Source: Streptomyces sp. NBC_01775 (GTDB lineage: Bacteria > Actinomycetota > Actinomycetes > Streptomycetales > Streptomycetaceae). Taken from it: DNA of 64,000 nt. The DNA lies in contig NZ_CP109104.1 in the NCBI RefSeq assembly GCF_035917675.1, positions 3,906,001-3,970,000 of the forward strand, read 5' to 3'. A model generated the notes under the pieces. That model made no database searches, had not been told where the DNA came from, and was given only the letters and a program-made list of their open reading frames with translations. Both the position numbers and the translations under genes were made by a program. This document shows positions 51,966-60,941 of this stretch, in pieces (position 1 is the first letter of the stretch; each line of letters starts with the position of its first letter).

Positions 51966-54011
51966 ATGCACATCCGCACAGCTGATCAGTTCCCCCACCA
52001 GGTCGTCCGTGAGGACCTGTGGATTCCGCTCCCGGACGGGAAATATCTGTACGCCCGGGTCTGGCGACCCGTGACGGACGAGCCGGTCCCCGTCCTGCTG
52101 GAGTACCTCCCCTACCGGCTCAGCGACTGGACGGCCCCGCGCGACGCGCAGCGCCACCCCTGGTACGCGGGCCACGGCTACGCCTCCGTGCGCGTGGATG
52201 TGCGCGGCCACGGCAACTCCGAGGGCCTGCCCGGCGACGAGTACGACGAGACGGAGCTGGCCGACGGCGAGGCCGTCATCGCCTGGCTCGCCGACCGGCC
52301 CTGGTCCAGCGGCAGGGTCGGCATGTTCGGCATCTCCTGGGGCGGCTTCAACAGCCTCCAGCTCGCGGCCCGCGCCCCCGAGGCGCTCAAGGCGATCGTC
52401 ACCGTCTGCTCGGCGGACGACCGCTACGACAACGACGTGCACTACATGGGCGGCTCCGTCCTCGCCGTCGACATGCACGCCTGGGCCTCCACGATGCTCG
52501 CCTTCGTCTCCCGCCCGCCGGACCCGGCCCAGGTCGGCGAGGGGTGGCGGGAGATGTGGCAGCGCAGGCTGGAGGCCGTCGACCCGTTCATCCACACCTG
52601 GCTGGGCCACCAGTCCCGCGACGCGTACTGGCGGCAGGGCAGCGTGTGCGAGGACTACTCCACGGTCAAGGCCGCCGTCCTGGCCGTCGGCGGCTGGCAC
52701 GACCCCTACCGCGACACGGTCCTGCGGCTCGTGGAGCACCTGCCCCGCGAGAGCGGCGCGCCGGTACGCGGGCTGATCGGCCCCTGGTCGCACCAGTATC
52801 CGGACCGCGGCCTGCCGCCGGGACCGGCCATCGGCTTCCTCCAGGAGACCTTGCGCTGGTGGGACAAGTGGCTCAAGCCCGAGGAGAGGACGGCGGCACC
52901 GGCCGGCGAGAAGGACGTCATGGACGAGCCGCTGCTGCGCTCGTGGATCAGCGAGTCGCACCCGCCCGCCACCGTCTACCCCCAGCTGGCCGGACGCTGG
53001 GTCGGCGACGGGGCCTGGCCCTCGCCCGCCGTCGCCATGACCCCCTACGAGCTGCCCGGCAGCGGCCCCGTACTGGTGCGCTCACCACAGCAGACCGGCG
53101 TGGACGCCGGCCGCTTCTTCCCGTTCGGGAACGACTCGGACCTGCCGCCGGACCAGCGCGAGGAGGACGGCCGCTCGGTCTGCTTCGACTCCGGCGCGCT
53201 GGAGGGCCGCGTGGAGGTGCTGGGACGGCCCCGGGTGCGGCTGCGCATCACCTCGGACGTGCCGCGCGGACAAGTCGTCGCACGGGTGTGCGACGTGGCG
53301 CCGGACGGGTCCTCGACGCTGGTCACCCGGGGCGTCCTCAACCTCGCCGCGCGGCACGGGCGCGACCAGGTCGTCGAGTGGGAGCCCGGTACCACCGAGG
53401 ACGTCACCTTCGAACTGAACGGCATCGGGCACGCGTTCCCACCCGGCCACCGCATCCGCCTCGCCCTGTCCTCCGCGTACTGGCCCTGGATCTGGCCGCA
53501 GCCCGGAAGCGAGGCAGGCTGGGTCCTCGACCCCGGCGCCAGCACCCTGGAGCTGCCCGTACGCGACCCCGCCGCCGACGCGGGAAGCCCGCCGATCCGC
53601 TTCGCCGAGCCCGAACAGGCCGAACCCCTCGGCGTCCGCTACCCGGAGCCGGAGAACCAGCGGCCGGAACGCGTCGTCGTCCGCGATGTAGCCGCCGGCG
53701 AGTGGCGCCTGGAGGTCGACCCCCGCTACGGCGGCACCCGTGTCTACCCCGACGGCCTCGAATTCACCGAGGACGCGTTGGAGAGCTATGTCGTCCATGA
53801 GGGCGACCCCTTGAGCGCCTCGGCCCACTCGGCGTGGGAGATCCGCCTCCGCCGCCCCGACCTGGGCTGGGACGCCCGAGTCACCACCCGCTCCCGTTTG
53901 CGGGCTGACGGGGCGGACTTCATCGCCGTGAATGAGGTGCGCTGCGAGGACGGTGACGAGGAGGTGTTCCACCGGGTGTGGGAGCGGCGGATTCCGCGTA
54001 CTGCGGGCTGA
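51966..54011 (+). CDS. CocE/NonD-family hydrolase (X-Pro dipeptidyl-peptidase-like)
   Basis: A 681-residue serine hydrolase. The alpha/beta-hydrolase part has the oxyanion region YLPYRLSDW, VRGHGNSEG, the nucleophile elbow GISWGGFNS near 121, the Asp in GGWHDPYRD and the His in GPWSHQYPD. It is followed by a C-terminal jelly-roll domain (PXPC-like: RVRLRITSDVPRGQVVARV, IRLALSSAYWPW). It may hydrolyse Pro-containing peptides or esters. ATG 51966 has GAGGA at 8 nt. It probably forms an operon with the POT gene. Confidence 0.9.
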   Translation: MHIRTADQFPHQVVREDLWIPLPDGKYLYARVWRPVTDEPVPVLLEYLPYRLSDWTAPRDAQRHPWYAGHGYASVRVDVRGHGNSEGLPGDEYDETELADGEAVIAWLADRPWSSGRVGMFGISWGGFNSLQLAARAPEALKAIVTVCSADDRYDNDVHYMGGSVLAVDMHAWASTMLAFVSRPPDPAQVGEGWREMWQRRLEAVDPFIHTWLGHQSRDAYWRQGSVCEDYSTVKAAVLAVGGWHDPYRDTVLRLVEHLPRESGAPVRGLIGPWSHQYPDRGLPPGPAIGFLQETLRWWDKWLKPEERTAAPAGEKDVMDEPLLRSWISESHPPATVYPQLAGRWVGDGAWPSPAVAMTPYELPGSGPVLVRSPQQTGVDAGRFFPFGNDSDLPPDQREEDGRSVCFDSGALEGRVEVLGRPRVRLRITSDVPRGQVVARVCDVAPDGSSTLVTRGVLNLAARHGRDQVVEWEPGTTEDVTFELNGIGHAFPPGHRIRLALSSAYWPWIWPQPGSEAGWVLDPGASTLELPVRDPAADAGSPPIRFAEPEQAEPLGVRYPEPENQRPERVVVRDVAAGEWRLEVDPRYGGTRVYPDGLEFTEDALESYVVHEGDPLSASAHSAWEIRLRRPDLGWDARVTTRSRLRADGADFIAVNEVRCEDGDEEVFHRVWERRIPRTAG

Positions 54012-54013
54012 AA

Positions 54014-54067
54014 ATCAGCCCCTCCGGCGTTTGAGGAGCGGGGGTGTGGGGGGGCGGAGCCCCCCAC
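54014..54067. repeat. Streptomyces-type intergenic repeat element
   Basis: The sequence CAGCCCCTCCGGCGTTTGAG leads into a GC stem (GGGGGGGC-GGA-GCCCCCC, 54048-54065). I know this as a very common intergenic repeat in Streptomyces, often next to gene ends. It lies 3 nt beyond the hydrolase stop and may act as a terminator. Confidence 0.8.
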
Positions 54068-54110
54068 GAAAAAGGGAAGGGGCGAGGCGGGGGAAAAGGA
54101 GTCAGCGCCG

Positions 54111-55364
54111 TCAGGCACCAACAGCGGACCCAATTCGCCGGGAGGCGAACCCCGTGCCGACTACGAACCGCATCAACGGCCCGAACGAAGCCGCCGCGGC
54201 CAGCCCGGTGAAGTACAGCCCCGGCACGGACGAGGCGAACCCCGCCCCCAAGAGCGGCGCACCCCCCGACCGCACCAGCGCCGCCCGCAGCGCGGGGCCG
54301 AGGAAGCCGAGCGTGCCCAGATCCGCCCGGTATCCGGTGGCGGCGATCACATGGTCGCCCTCGACGGGCCCGCCGCCGCCCCCCAGTTCCAGCTCGACCC
54401 GCCCGTCGTCCCGCACACGGACCCCCGTCGGCGGACGGCCCTGGGTCACCCCGACCCGTCCGGTGAAGCGCTCCCGCAGCCACCAGGCGCCGAGCGGTCC
54501 CAGGACGCGGCGTACCAGTTCGTGGCGTACGGGCTCGGGCAGGTGCCGGAAGCCGCCCGCGCCGTGGGTGAGCCCGTACAGCGACCAGGCCCGCCCGAAG
54601 GGCGACTCGGGGCGGAGGCGGGGCTGGTGGTCGGGCGGTGCGCCGAAGCCGACGGCCCGCCGCCCGCGCGCGACCACCCGCACCGAGGCGGCCCCGGCCT
54701 CCGCCGCGAGCACGGCGGTCTCCAGCGCCGACTGGCCAGCGCCGACGACCAGCAGGTCGCGGCCCGCGAACCGGCCCAGGTCGCGGTGGTGGGAGCTGTG
54801 CGAGACGGGTCCGGCGGGCGAGGGCCCGTCGGGCACGGCGGCGGCCAGCTCGCGCGGCACGTACGCGGCGCCGCTCAGCCCGGTCGCGACCACCACGGCA
54901 CGCGCGGCGCACACCTCGCCGCCGTCGAGCTTGACCTCGAAGCCGCCGGTGGCCCGCCGGTCGACGGCGACGACGCGCTCGGTCTCCAGCCCCGGCACCA
55001 GGCGCTGCTGGAACCACTGGCCGTAGCGGGCGAACGTCTCCACCGGCACCAGGTCCCAGTCGGACTCGTAGCGCCGCTCGCCCGCCGCGCGGCAGTAGTC
55101 GATGAGGGTGTGGCCCGGCTGTGGCGCGTCGATGTCCGAGGCCGCCGGGGTCGACTTGAGCAGCATTCCCGCCGGCATCTGCTCCCGCCACCCGGCCATC
55201 GGTTCCCCGAAGACCCGTACCCGCGCCCCGCGTGCGCGCAGATGTGCCGCGGCCGACAGCCCGTAGGGCCCCGCTCCGATCACCACGACGGCTTCCTCGT
55301 GGCGACGTACCCGGCCGGGTACCCGGCCGGGTACGCCCCCGGATACGCGGCGGTGTCCACTCAT
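54111..55364 (-). CDS. FAD/NAD(P)-binding flavoprotein (monooxygenase/lysine-hydroxylase-like fold)
   Basis: A 417-residue protein with two nucleotide-binding motifs: the FAD motif VVVIGAGPYGLSAAAHLRARG near residue 25 and the NAD(P) motif LLVVGAGQSALETAVLAAEAG near 220, plus the ATGYRADL motif near 365. This is the layout of class B flavin monooxygenases and related oxidoreductases. It begins 2 nt after the ATP-grasp gene ends, so the two are co-translated. Its N-terminal residues are encoded by a palindromic repeat (55307-55334). Substrate unknown. Confidence 0.87.
   Translation of the reverse strand: MSGHRRVSGGVPGRVPGRVRRHEEAVVVIGAGPYGLSAAAHLRARGARVRVFGEPMAGWREQMPAGMLLKSTPAASDIDAPQPGHTLIDYCRAAGERRYESDWDLVPVETFARYGQWFQQRLVPGLETERVVAVDRRATGGFEVKLDGGEVCAARAVVVATGLSGAAYVPRELAAAVPDGPSPAGPVSHSSHHRDLGRFAGRDLLVVGAGQSALETAVLAAEAGAASVRVVARGRRAVGFGAPPDHQPRLRPESPFGRAWSLYGLTHGAGGFRHLPEPVRHELVRRVLGPLGAWWLRERFTGRVGVTQGRPPTGVRVRDDGRVELELGGGGGPVEGDHVIAATGYRADLGTLGFLGPALRAALVRSGGAPLLGAGFASSVPGLYFTGLAAAASFGPLMRFVVGTGFASRRIGSAVGA
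55307..55334. repeat. 28-nt perfect palindrome (12-bp repeat) at the flavoprotein 5' end
   Basis: GTACCCGGCCGGGTAC is itself a palindrome; it overlaps a second copy with a 12-nt period, so the whole 28 nt is self-complementary. It encodes the PGRVPGRV residues after the start. It could be an internal operator or a translation-affecting hairpin. Confidence 0.75.
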
Positions 55365-55366
55365 CC

Positions 55367-56710
55367 TCACCTGGTGTCTCCTTTGCGTCGGACGACTGAC
55401 GAACTCCCGCGCGGGCCCCACAGCTGCCACAGGTGGCGGGCTCCCGGGCGGGCGAGCCGGACCAGCAGCACGGCGGCGGGCAGCGGGTCGTCCGCCGCCG
55501 CCCAGGCCAGCTCGGTGCCCTGCGCGCGGGTGTGCGACGGCGCGTGGGGCGTGCGGTAGCCGCGCCCGCGCCCGTACAGATAGGCGAGCCGCGCCGCCGG
55601 GTCGATGTGCTCCACGAGATAGCGGCGGCCCTCGCGCTGGACGCCCCCGGGCACGGCCCGCCCGGTCAGGTCCAGGTGCAGGGCGCGTACGACGTCCACG
55701 CCCGACTCGCTCTCGAACATCCGGAACTGGGCGCCCGTACGCGGGTTGAAGTCCAGCAGCTTGTAGCGGCCGTCGCGGCGGTCGAAGCGCCAGTCGAGGT
55801 CGAGGACCCCGGTGAAGCCGAGCCGCTTGACGAACCCGGCGGTCAGCTCGGCCAGTTCGGGGTTGGCCACGGTGCGGGCGGACGCCGTCATGCCCGCGTG
55901 CGGCGGCCACGAGCGGACCTTCACGCCGGTGAACAGCGCACGCGGCTCGCTCTCCGGGCTGAAGTAGCCGTGCACGATCCAGTCCTCCGCCTCCTCCAGC
56001 GGCAGGTACTCCTGGAGGAGCACACCGGGACTGTCCCCCCAACCACGGGCCATGGCCAGCAGTTCCCGCGCGGAGGAGACACGGGTGGTGCCGCCCACGG
56101 CGGGCCGGGCGCGGCGTACGAACGCCTCGCGGTTCTTGGCCACCATGGGAAAGCGGGCCCGCGCCGCGAACCACTCCACCTCGGCGTAGGTGCGCGGGGA
56201 CACGCTGACGGGCGTGGCGATCCCGTGCTCCGTGCACAGCTCGTGCAGGCCCTGCTTGCTCGCCAGCCGCCGGGGCAGCTTGGGGGGCACCGGCGGGAAG
56301 AGGAAGTGGGCGCTCAGCTCGCGCTGGTGCTCGGCGATCAGGACCGCGGCTTCCTCGTCGGTCGGTATCAGCACAGCCGGGCCGCCCAGCCGCCGCGCCG
56401 TGGCCAGCAGCCCGGCCAGCAGCCGTTCGGCGGGCTCCCTGCCGGTGGTCGGCCACACGAACGCCTCCCGCAGATAGCGGGAGCGGGCGGCGGGGGTCCA
56501 GCGGTCCTCGGTGATCGCGTACATCGGCACCCCGAGCCGCCCGAGGCTGCGGATGGCGCCGACGCCGCCGTGGTGCAGCGGATAGTTTCCGATCTTCACG
56601 ACCAGTCCGGGAACGGACCGGTCGGGCTCGGGGCTCCGGGCCCCTCCGGCGTCCCGTCCGAGCTTGCGCCGTGCGCGCCCTGGACCGCCGTGTGCACGCG
56701 TGCTCGCCAC
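55367..56710 (-). CDS. ATP-grasp family ligase-like protein
   Basis: A 447-residue protein. It has an N-terminal pre-ATP-grasp domain (GNYPLHHGGVGAIRSLGRLG), ATP-binding strand VLIPTDEEAAVL, the central FPMVAKNREAF lysine, and the metal/catalytic region YKLLDFNPRTGAQFRMF with the Asn-Pro-Arg typical of ATP-grasp ligases. Homologues are uncharacterised carbamoyl-phosphate-synthase-like proteins. It probably activates a carboxylate for ligation to an amine. The GTG at 56710 has GGGGAG upstream; V38 is another possible start. It is coupled to the flavoprotein gene. Confidence 0.85.
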   Translation of the reverse strand: MASTRAHGGPGRARRKLGRDAGGARSPEPDRSVPGLVVKIGNYPLHHGGVGAIRSLGRLGVPMYAITEDRWTPAARSRYLREAFVWPTTGREPAERLLAGLLATARRLGGPAVLIPTDEEAAVLIAEHQRELSAHFLFPPVPPKLPRRLASKQGLHELCTEHGIATPVSVSPRTYAEVEWFAARARFPMVAKNREAFVRRARPAVGGTTRVSSARELLAMARGWGDSPGVLLQEYLPLEEAEDWIVHGYFSPESEPRALFTGVKVRSWPPHAGMTASARTVANPELAELTAGFVKRLGFTGVLDLDWRFDRRDGRYKLLDFNPRTGAQFRMFESESGVDVVRALHLDLTGRAVPGGVQREGRRYLVEHIDPAARLAYLYGRGRGYRTPHAPSHTRAQGTELAWAAADDPLPAAVLLVRLARPGARHLWQLWGPRGSSSVVRRKGDTR

Positions 56711-56973
56711 TCGTACCCACTCCCCCCAACGGGCACGACCCGTGGCATCACCAGGCAGCCGGACCGTCGAGAACAGCCCGGCACCGCCTGCGCCGCCGCG
56801 AAGCCCCCCTCCGCGCCGCCCCCTCCGTGCCCCGGCTCAGCACGCTAGGGCCGGACGTCCCGATCCGCCAGACCATTCGGGGCAATTGAGGCCACATGAG
56901 GTCACAGAGGCCATACCTTTGCCCCGCCTTTGCGTGCTTCACCACCGGGGTACGGGCCCATAACCTGACCCGT

Positions 56974-58185
56974 ATGAGTGACACAGCCCTCTTCGGCCCG
57001 GACAACCTTCCGTACGGCCTCTTCAGCACACCGGACAGCCCCGGCCACCGCCGACTCGGTGTCCGGTACGGCGACGACGTGCTCGACGCGGGAGCCGCCG
57101 CCGTCGCCTTCGGCTCCGCACACGCCGACCTGCTCCAGCAGCCCTCGCTCAACCCCCTGATGGCCGCCGGGCGGAGCGTGTGGCAGTCCGTGCGGGCCGA
57201 GCTGCGCTCCTGGCTGACGGACGATGCCCACCGTGAGACGGCGGCCCGCCAGCTGCTGCCCCTGTCCGGGGTGCGGCTCCACCTGCCGTTCGAGGTCGCC
57301 GACTACGTCGACTTCTACGCGAGCGAGCACCACGCCACCAACGTCGGCCGCATCTTCCGCCCCGACAGCGACGCGCTCACCCCCAACTGGAAGCACCTGC
57401 CGATCGGTTACCACGGCCGCGCGGGCACCGTCGTCGTCTCCGGCACACCCGTCGTACGGCCCCACGGGCAGCGCAAGCCGCCGAACGAGCCGCTGCCGCT
57501 CTTCGGGCCCTCGCAGCGGCTGGACATCGAGGCCGAGGTCGGCTTCGTCGTCGGCACCCCCAGCGAGCTGGGCACCCCGGTCGGGCTCGACGGCTTCCGC
57601 GACCACGTCTTCGGCGTGACGCTGCTCAACGACTGGTCCGCGCGGGACCTGCAAGCCTGGGAGTACGTGCCGCTAGGCCCCTTCCTCGGCAAGTCCTTCG
57701 CCACCTCCGTCTCGCCGTGGATCACCCCGCTGGAGGCCCTGGACGCGGCCCGCGTGGCGCCTCCGCCGCGCGACTTCCCGCTGCTGCCCTACCTCGACGA
57801 CTCGGCGGAGGGCGTCACCGACGGCGGGATCGACCTGCGGCTGACGGTGCGGCTGAACGGCCATGTGATCGCGGAGCCGCCGTTCTCCACGATGTACTGG
57901 ACGGCGGCACAGCAGCTCGCCCACCTGACCGTGAACGGGGCCTCGCTGCGCACGGGCGACCTGTACGCGTCGGGCACCGTCAGCGGCCCTGAGCCCAGCC
58001 AGTTCGGCTCCCTCCTCGAACTGACGTGGGGCGGGCGCGAACCCCTGGAGCTCCCCGACGGAAAGCGGACGTTCCTCGAAGACGGCGACGAGGTGACCCT
58101 CAGCGCCTGGTGCCGGGGCCCGGCGGGCACCCGCCTGGGTCTTGGCGAGGTCAAGGGGCAGGTGCGGCCGGCCGCGGGCGGGTGA
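56974..58185 (+). CDS. Fumarylacetoacetase
   Basis: Last enzyme of tyrosine/homogentisate catabolism, hydrolysing fumarylacetoacetate to fumarate and acetoacetate. The 403 residues show the N-terminal domain and the FAH core: YVDFYASEHHATNVGRIFRP near residue 115, WKHLPIGYHGR, LDIEAEVGFVVG, LNDWSARDLQAWEYVPLGPF, and FSTMYWTAAQQLAHLTVNG. ATG 56974 is preceded by a CATAACCT-like sequence but no Shine-Dalgarno, so it may be leaderless. It is divergent from the ATP-grasp gene across 263 bp. Confidence 0.94.
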   Translation: MSDTALFGPDNLPYGLFSTPDSPGHRRLGVRYGDDVLDAGAAAVAFGSAHADLLQQPSLNPLMAAGRSVWQSVRAELRSWLTDDAHRETAARQLLPLSGVRLHLPFEVADYVDFYASEHHATNVGRIFRPDSDALTPNWKHLPIGYHGRAGTVVVSGTPVVRPHGQRKPPNEPLPLFGPSQRLDIEAEVGFVVGTPSELGTPVGLDGFRDHVFGVTLLNDWSARDLQAWEYVPLGPFLGKSFATSVSPWITPLEALDAARVAPPPRDFPLLPYLDDSAEGVTDGGIDLRLTVRLNGHVIAEPPFSTMYWTAAQQLAHLTVNGASLRTGDLYASGTVSGPEPSQFGSLLELTWGGREPLELPDGKRTFLEDGDEVTLSAWCRGPAGTRLGLGEVKGQVRPAAGG

Positions 58186-58327
58186 GCGCAAGCCGCGGGT
58201 GCGTGAACCGCGAGCCGCAGGGGTGTGACTCACGAGTGGAGCAACCTTTTTCGCCCGGGCGGCGACGGAGGTGCGGGTGCGCGCGGACAGTCGCGCGCAC
58301 CTGTTCACCCCCACAGAAGGAGCACCA

Positions 58328-59527
58328 GTGACAAGCACACCGAAGCACCGTCGAAGAAGGAGCCTGACGGCGATAGCCGTGGCGGCCTCGGCCGCCGGTG
58401 GCACCGGGGGCTACCTCGCGATCGCTTCCCCCGGCGGTGCCGAGGCCGCGGCGGCCCGCGCCGTCGTCGTCGCCACGAACGGCAGCGACGACGGCGCGGG
58501 CACCGCGGCCGACCCCTACGCGACGCTGGAGAAGGCGTTCGACATCGCGAAGGCGGGCACCACCATCCAGGTCAAGGGCGGGACGTACTACCCCAGGAAG
58601 AGCCTGAAGAGCCAGGAGAACGGCACGGCGCGGGAGCCGATCACGCTGAAGCCGTACGGGACGGACCGGGTGAAGGTCGACGGGTCGAAGCTGCCCGAGG
58701 GCCAGTGGATCGTCGGGCTGGGCGGGGACCACTGGCACGTGAGCGACATGCGCTTCCGGAACGGCCCCGCGCACGGCTTCGTCGCCACCTCGTCCACCGG
58801 CGGGGTCTTCGAGAACCTCACCACCGAGGGCAACGGCGACTCCGGCTTCACGCTGCGCGGCGAGGGCACCGTGAACAACCTCGTCAAGAACCTCGACTCG
58901 TACGGCAACTACGACCCGGCCAACCACGGCCAGAACGCCGACGGTCTCGCCGTGAAGTTCGGTTCGGGCAAGGGCAACAAGGTCACCGGCGCACGGCTGT
59001 TCAACAACTCCGACGACGGCGCCGACCTGTGGAAGTTCGGGACCGGTCTGACGATCGAGCACTCCTGGGCCTACGGCAACGGGAAGAACCGCTGGAACGA
59101 CGGCGCCTTCGAGGGCAACGGCAACGGCTTCAAACTCGGCGGCGACGGCACAGCCGCCGGCCACGTGGTGGACTACAACGCCGCCTGGGACAACCACCAG
59201 CACGGCTTCACCGAGAACAGCAACCCCGGCGCGATGCGGCTGAGCCGTAACACCGCCTATGCGAACGCCTCCGCCGGCTTCTACTTCGCCGAGGGCTCGT
59301 CCGAGCTGAGCCGGAACCTCGCCGCGGAGAACACGGCCGAGGCGGCCAAGACCGGCGGCTCCACCGTCTCCTCCGGCAACAGCTGGGACGACGGGGTCAC
59401 CACCCCGCCCTTCGCCGGCACCGACCCGGCCTCTGCCACGGGCGCGCGGGGCGCGGGCGGCGCGCTGCCGGTCACGAAGTTCCTGACGGTGGACGCGGCG
59501 GCCGAGATCGGCTCGCCCATGAAGTGA
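58328..59527 (+). CDS. Secreted right-handed beta-helix protein, polysaccharide lyase family 9-like
   Basis: A 399-residue exported protein with signal RRRRSLTAIAVAASAAGGTG ending in AEA near residue 40. The mature part begins with the AVVVATNGSDDGAGTAADPYATL repeat that opens many beta-helix lyases. A cluster typical of PL9 pectate lyases follows: NADGLAVKFGSGKGNKVTGA, NNSDDGADLWKFG, IEHSWAYGNG and DGAFEGNGNGFKLGG. It probably cleaves pectate-like polymers; catalysis by the family Lys is inferred. GTG 58328 has AAGGAG at 6 nt. Confidence 0.85.
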   Translation: MTSTPKHRRRRSLTAIAVAASAAGGTGGYLAIASPGGAEAAAARAVVVATNGSDDGAGTAADPYATLEKAFDIAKAGTTIQVKGGTYYPRKSLKSQENGTAREPITLKPYGTDRVKVDGSKLPEGQWIVGLGGDHWHVSDMRFRNGPAHGFVATSSTGGVFENLTTEGNGDSGFTLRGEGTVNNLVKNLDSYGNYDPANHGQNADGLAVKFGSGKGNKVTGARLFNNSDDGADLWKFGTGLTIEHSWAYGNGKNRWNDGAFEGNGNGFKLGGDGTAAGHVVDYNAAWDNHQHGFTENSNPGAMRLSRNTAYANASAGFYFAEGSSELSRNLAAENTAEAAKTGGSTVSSGNSWDDGVTTPPFAGTDPASATGARGAGGALPVTKFLTVDAAAEIGSPMK

Positions 59528-59570
59528 CGGCTCGAACGCCTCTCTTCGGCTGACGCGCTCTTCTCGTCCC

Positions 59571-59611
59571 TGTGCCCCGGGTCCCCCCTCGCCGAGGGGA
59601 CCCGGGGCACA
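59571..59611 (+). terminator. Terminator after the PL9-like gene
   Basis: A perfect 16-bp stem, TGTGCCCCGGGTCCCC (59571-59586), with its complement at 59596-59611 and a 9-nt loop. It lies 43 nt past the stop and between convergent genes, so it may serve both. Confidence 0.85.
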
Positions 59612-59658
59612 GCGTCAACGGGCTCCGGCCGACCGTGGCGTGGCCGACCCTGGCCTGG

Positions 59659-60384
59659 TCACCCGATGCCACCGCCGACCGTGCGCTCGTGTCCTTCGGC
59701 TGTGGCCGAGACCGTGTACGAGTCGCCCTTCGCGTTCCGCTTTCCCGCCGAGTGGTCGAACTGGCCGGCGAAGACGTGCTTGCCGGGCGGGACGGTCCGT
59801 CCCTTCCTGAGCGTCCAGCGGTAGACGAGCGCGCCCTCCTCGTGCTTGACGGAGACGTCGTAGTCCTGGGGAGGGCGGGTACGCCAGGAGCCCGTGGAGG
59901 CCAGCTTCCGTGCCTTCTCCGCGATCCGCAGCTCCACCGTCAGCGCGGTGAGCCGCGTCGTGGAGGCGACGGTCACCTCGGTCTGTGACCAGTAGTCGTT
60001 GCTCCCCGGGTCGACCGCACCGCGCGAGGTGAGCGGGCCGGCGGCCCGCCCGGTCCCGGCCGGTCCCGCCGAGGTCCGGACCGTCGGAGGGTCCGCGGCA
60101 CCGTCGCCGCCCTGCGCCCACAGCGCGGTCGTGGCGCCGGTGCCGAGCACCACCACGAGAGCGCCCACGGCGCTCGCCACCCGTGGCCAGGTCCTGGGAG
60201 CCCCGGGTCCCCAGCGGAACGGCGCCATGGTGGCGCGCCGGGTCCGCCGCTTGCTGCCGGGCTCCTCGACGGCGCGCGCGATCCGCGCGGCCATCCGCGC
60301 GCGGTCCGGCTGATGAGCGTCCGCGGCGGCACGCAGCCGGGCGCGCACCCACTCCCGCTCCTCGGCGTCCTCCGTCGCATTCAC
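59659..60384 (-). CDS. Membrane protein coupled to the sigma-factor gene (putative anti-sigma/partner)
   Basis: A 241-residue protein. Residues 1-70 are cytosolic and charged (AEEREWVRARLRAAADAHQ, ARIARAVEE). One membrane helix follows at about 73-95 (VASAVGALVVVLGTGATTAL). The external domain is about 140 residues (TEVTVASTTRLTALTVELRI, YDVSVKHEEGALVYRWTL, AGQFDHSAG). There is no HxxxCxxC zinc anti-sigma motif. Its GTG overlaps the sigma-factor stop (GTGA). This suggests it regulates, or is regulated with, that sigma factor. Confidence 0.75.
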   Translation of the reverse strand: MNATEDAEEREWVRARLRAAADAHQPDRARMAARIARAVEEPGSKRRTRRATMAPFRWGPGAPRTWPRVASAVGALVVVLGTGATTALWAQGGDGAADPPTVRTSAGPAGTGRAAGPLTSRGAVDPGSNDYWSQTEVTVASTTRLTALTVELRIAEKARKLASTGSWRTRPPQDYDVSVKHEEGALVYRWTLRKGRTVPPGKHVFAGQFDHSAGKRNAKGDSYTVSATAEGHERTVGGGIG

Positions 60385-60941
60385 CAGGTGTACCGCTCCG
60401 CCTTCTCGCCACGCAGTGCCAGTACCGCGTCCACGTTACGCGGCACGCCCTGCTCCTGGGGCTTCAGCAGCCGCTCCAGCTCGGCCATCCCGCGCGACGC
60501 CTGGCTCTTGACCGTACCCGTCGAGATGCCGAGGGCGCGGGCCGTGTCCCGCTCCGACAGATCGAACGCGTGCCGCAGGACCACACAGGCACGCCTGCGG
60601 AACGGCAGCCGCCCGAGCGCCTCTCGTACGTCCAGTACGGCGGGGACGTCAGTGCCCTCGCTGGGCTCCGCGTGCCGCGACCAGAACAGGGCGATCCTGC
60701 GCCGCTCGCGGGTACGGCTGCGGATGTGGGAGCGCGCGAGGTTGGCGACGACGCCACGGGCATACGCCGCGGGGCGGTCGGCCCCGCGCACCCGGTCCCA
60801 CTTGTGCCAGATCGCGACGAAGGCGTCCGACGCGAGGTCATCGGCCTCATCGGCCTCGCCGAGCAAGAGGTGGGCCAGGCGGGCGAGTTCGGCGTGATGC
60901 TGCTCGAAGAAGGCGTGGAACTCGTCCGTTGAGGAACGCAC
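60381..60941 (-). CDS. SigE-family ECF RNA polymerase sigma factor
   Basis: A 186-residue group-IV sigma factor of the actinobacterial SigE family. Region 2 is DEFHAFFEQHHAELARLAHL through DDLASDAFVAIWHKWDRV, and region 4 is VREALGRLPFRRRACVVLR, then LSERDTARALGISTGTVKSQ (helix-turn-helix) and SRGMAELERLL. GTG 60941 has AGGGG close by; the longer ORF upstream is unconserved. It is followed by a coupled membrane protein without the canonical anti-sigma motif. Confidence 0.92.
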   Translation of the reverse strand: MRSSTDEFHAFFEQHHAELARLAHLLLGEADEADDLASDAFVAIWHKWDRVRGADRPAAYARGVVANLARSHIRSRTRERRRIALFWSRHAEPSEGTDVPAVLDVREALGRLPFRRRACVVLRHAFDLSERDTARALGISTGTVKSQASRGMAELERLLKPQEQGVPRNVDAVLALRGEKAERYTW

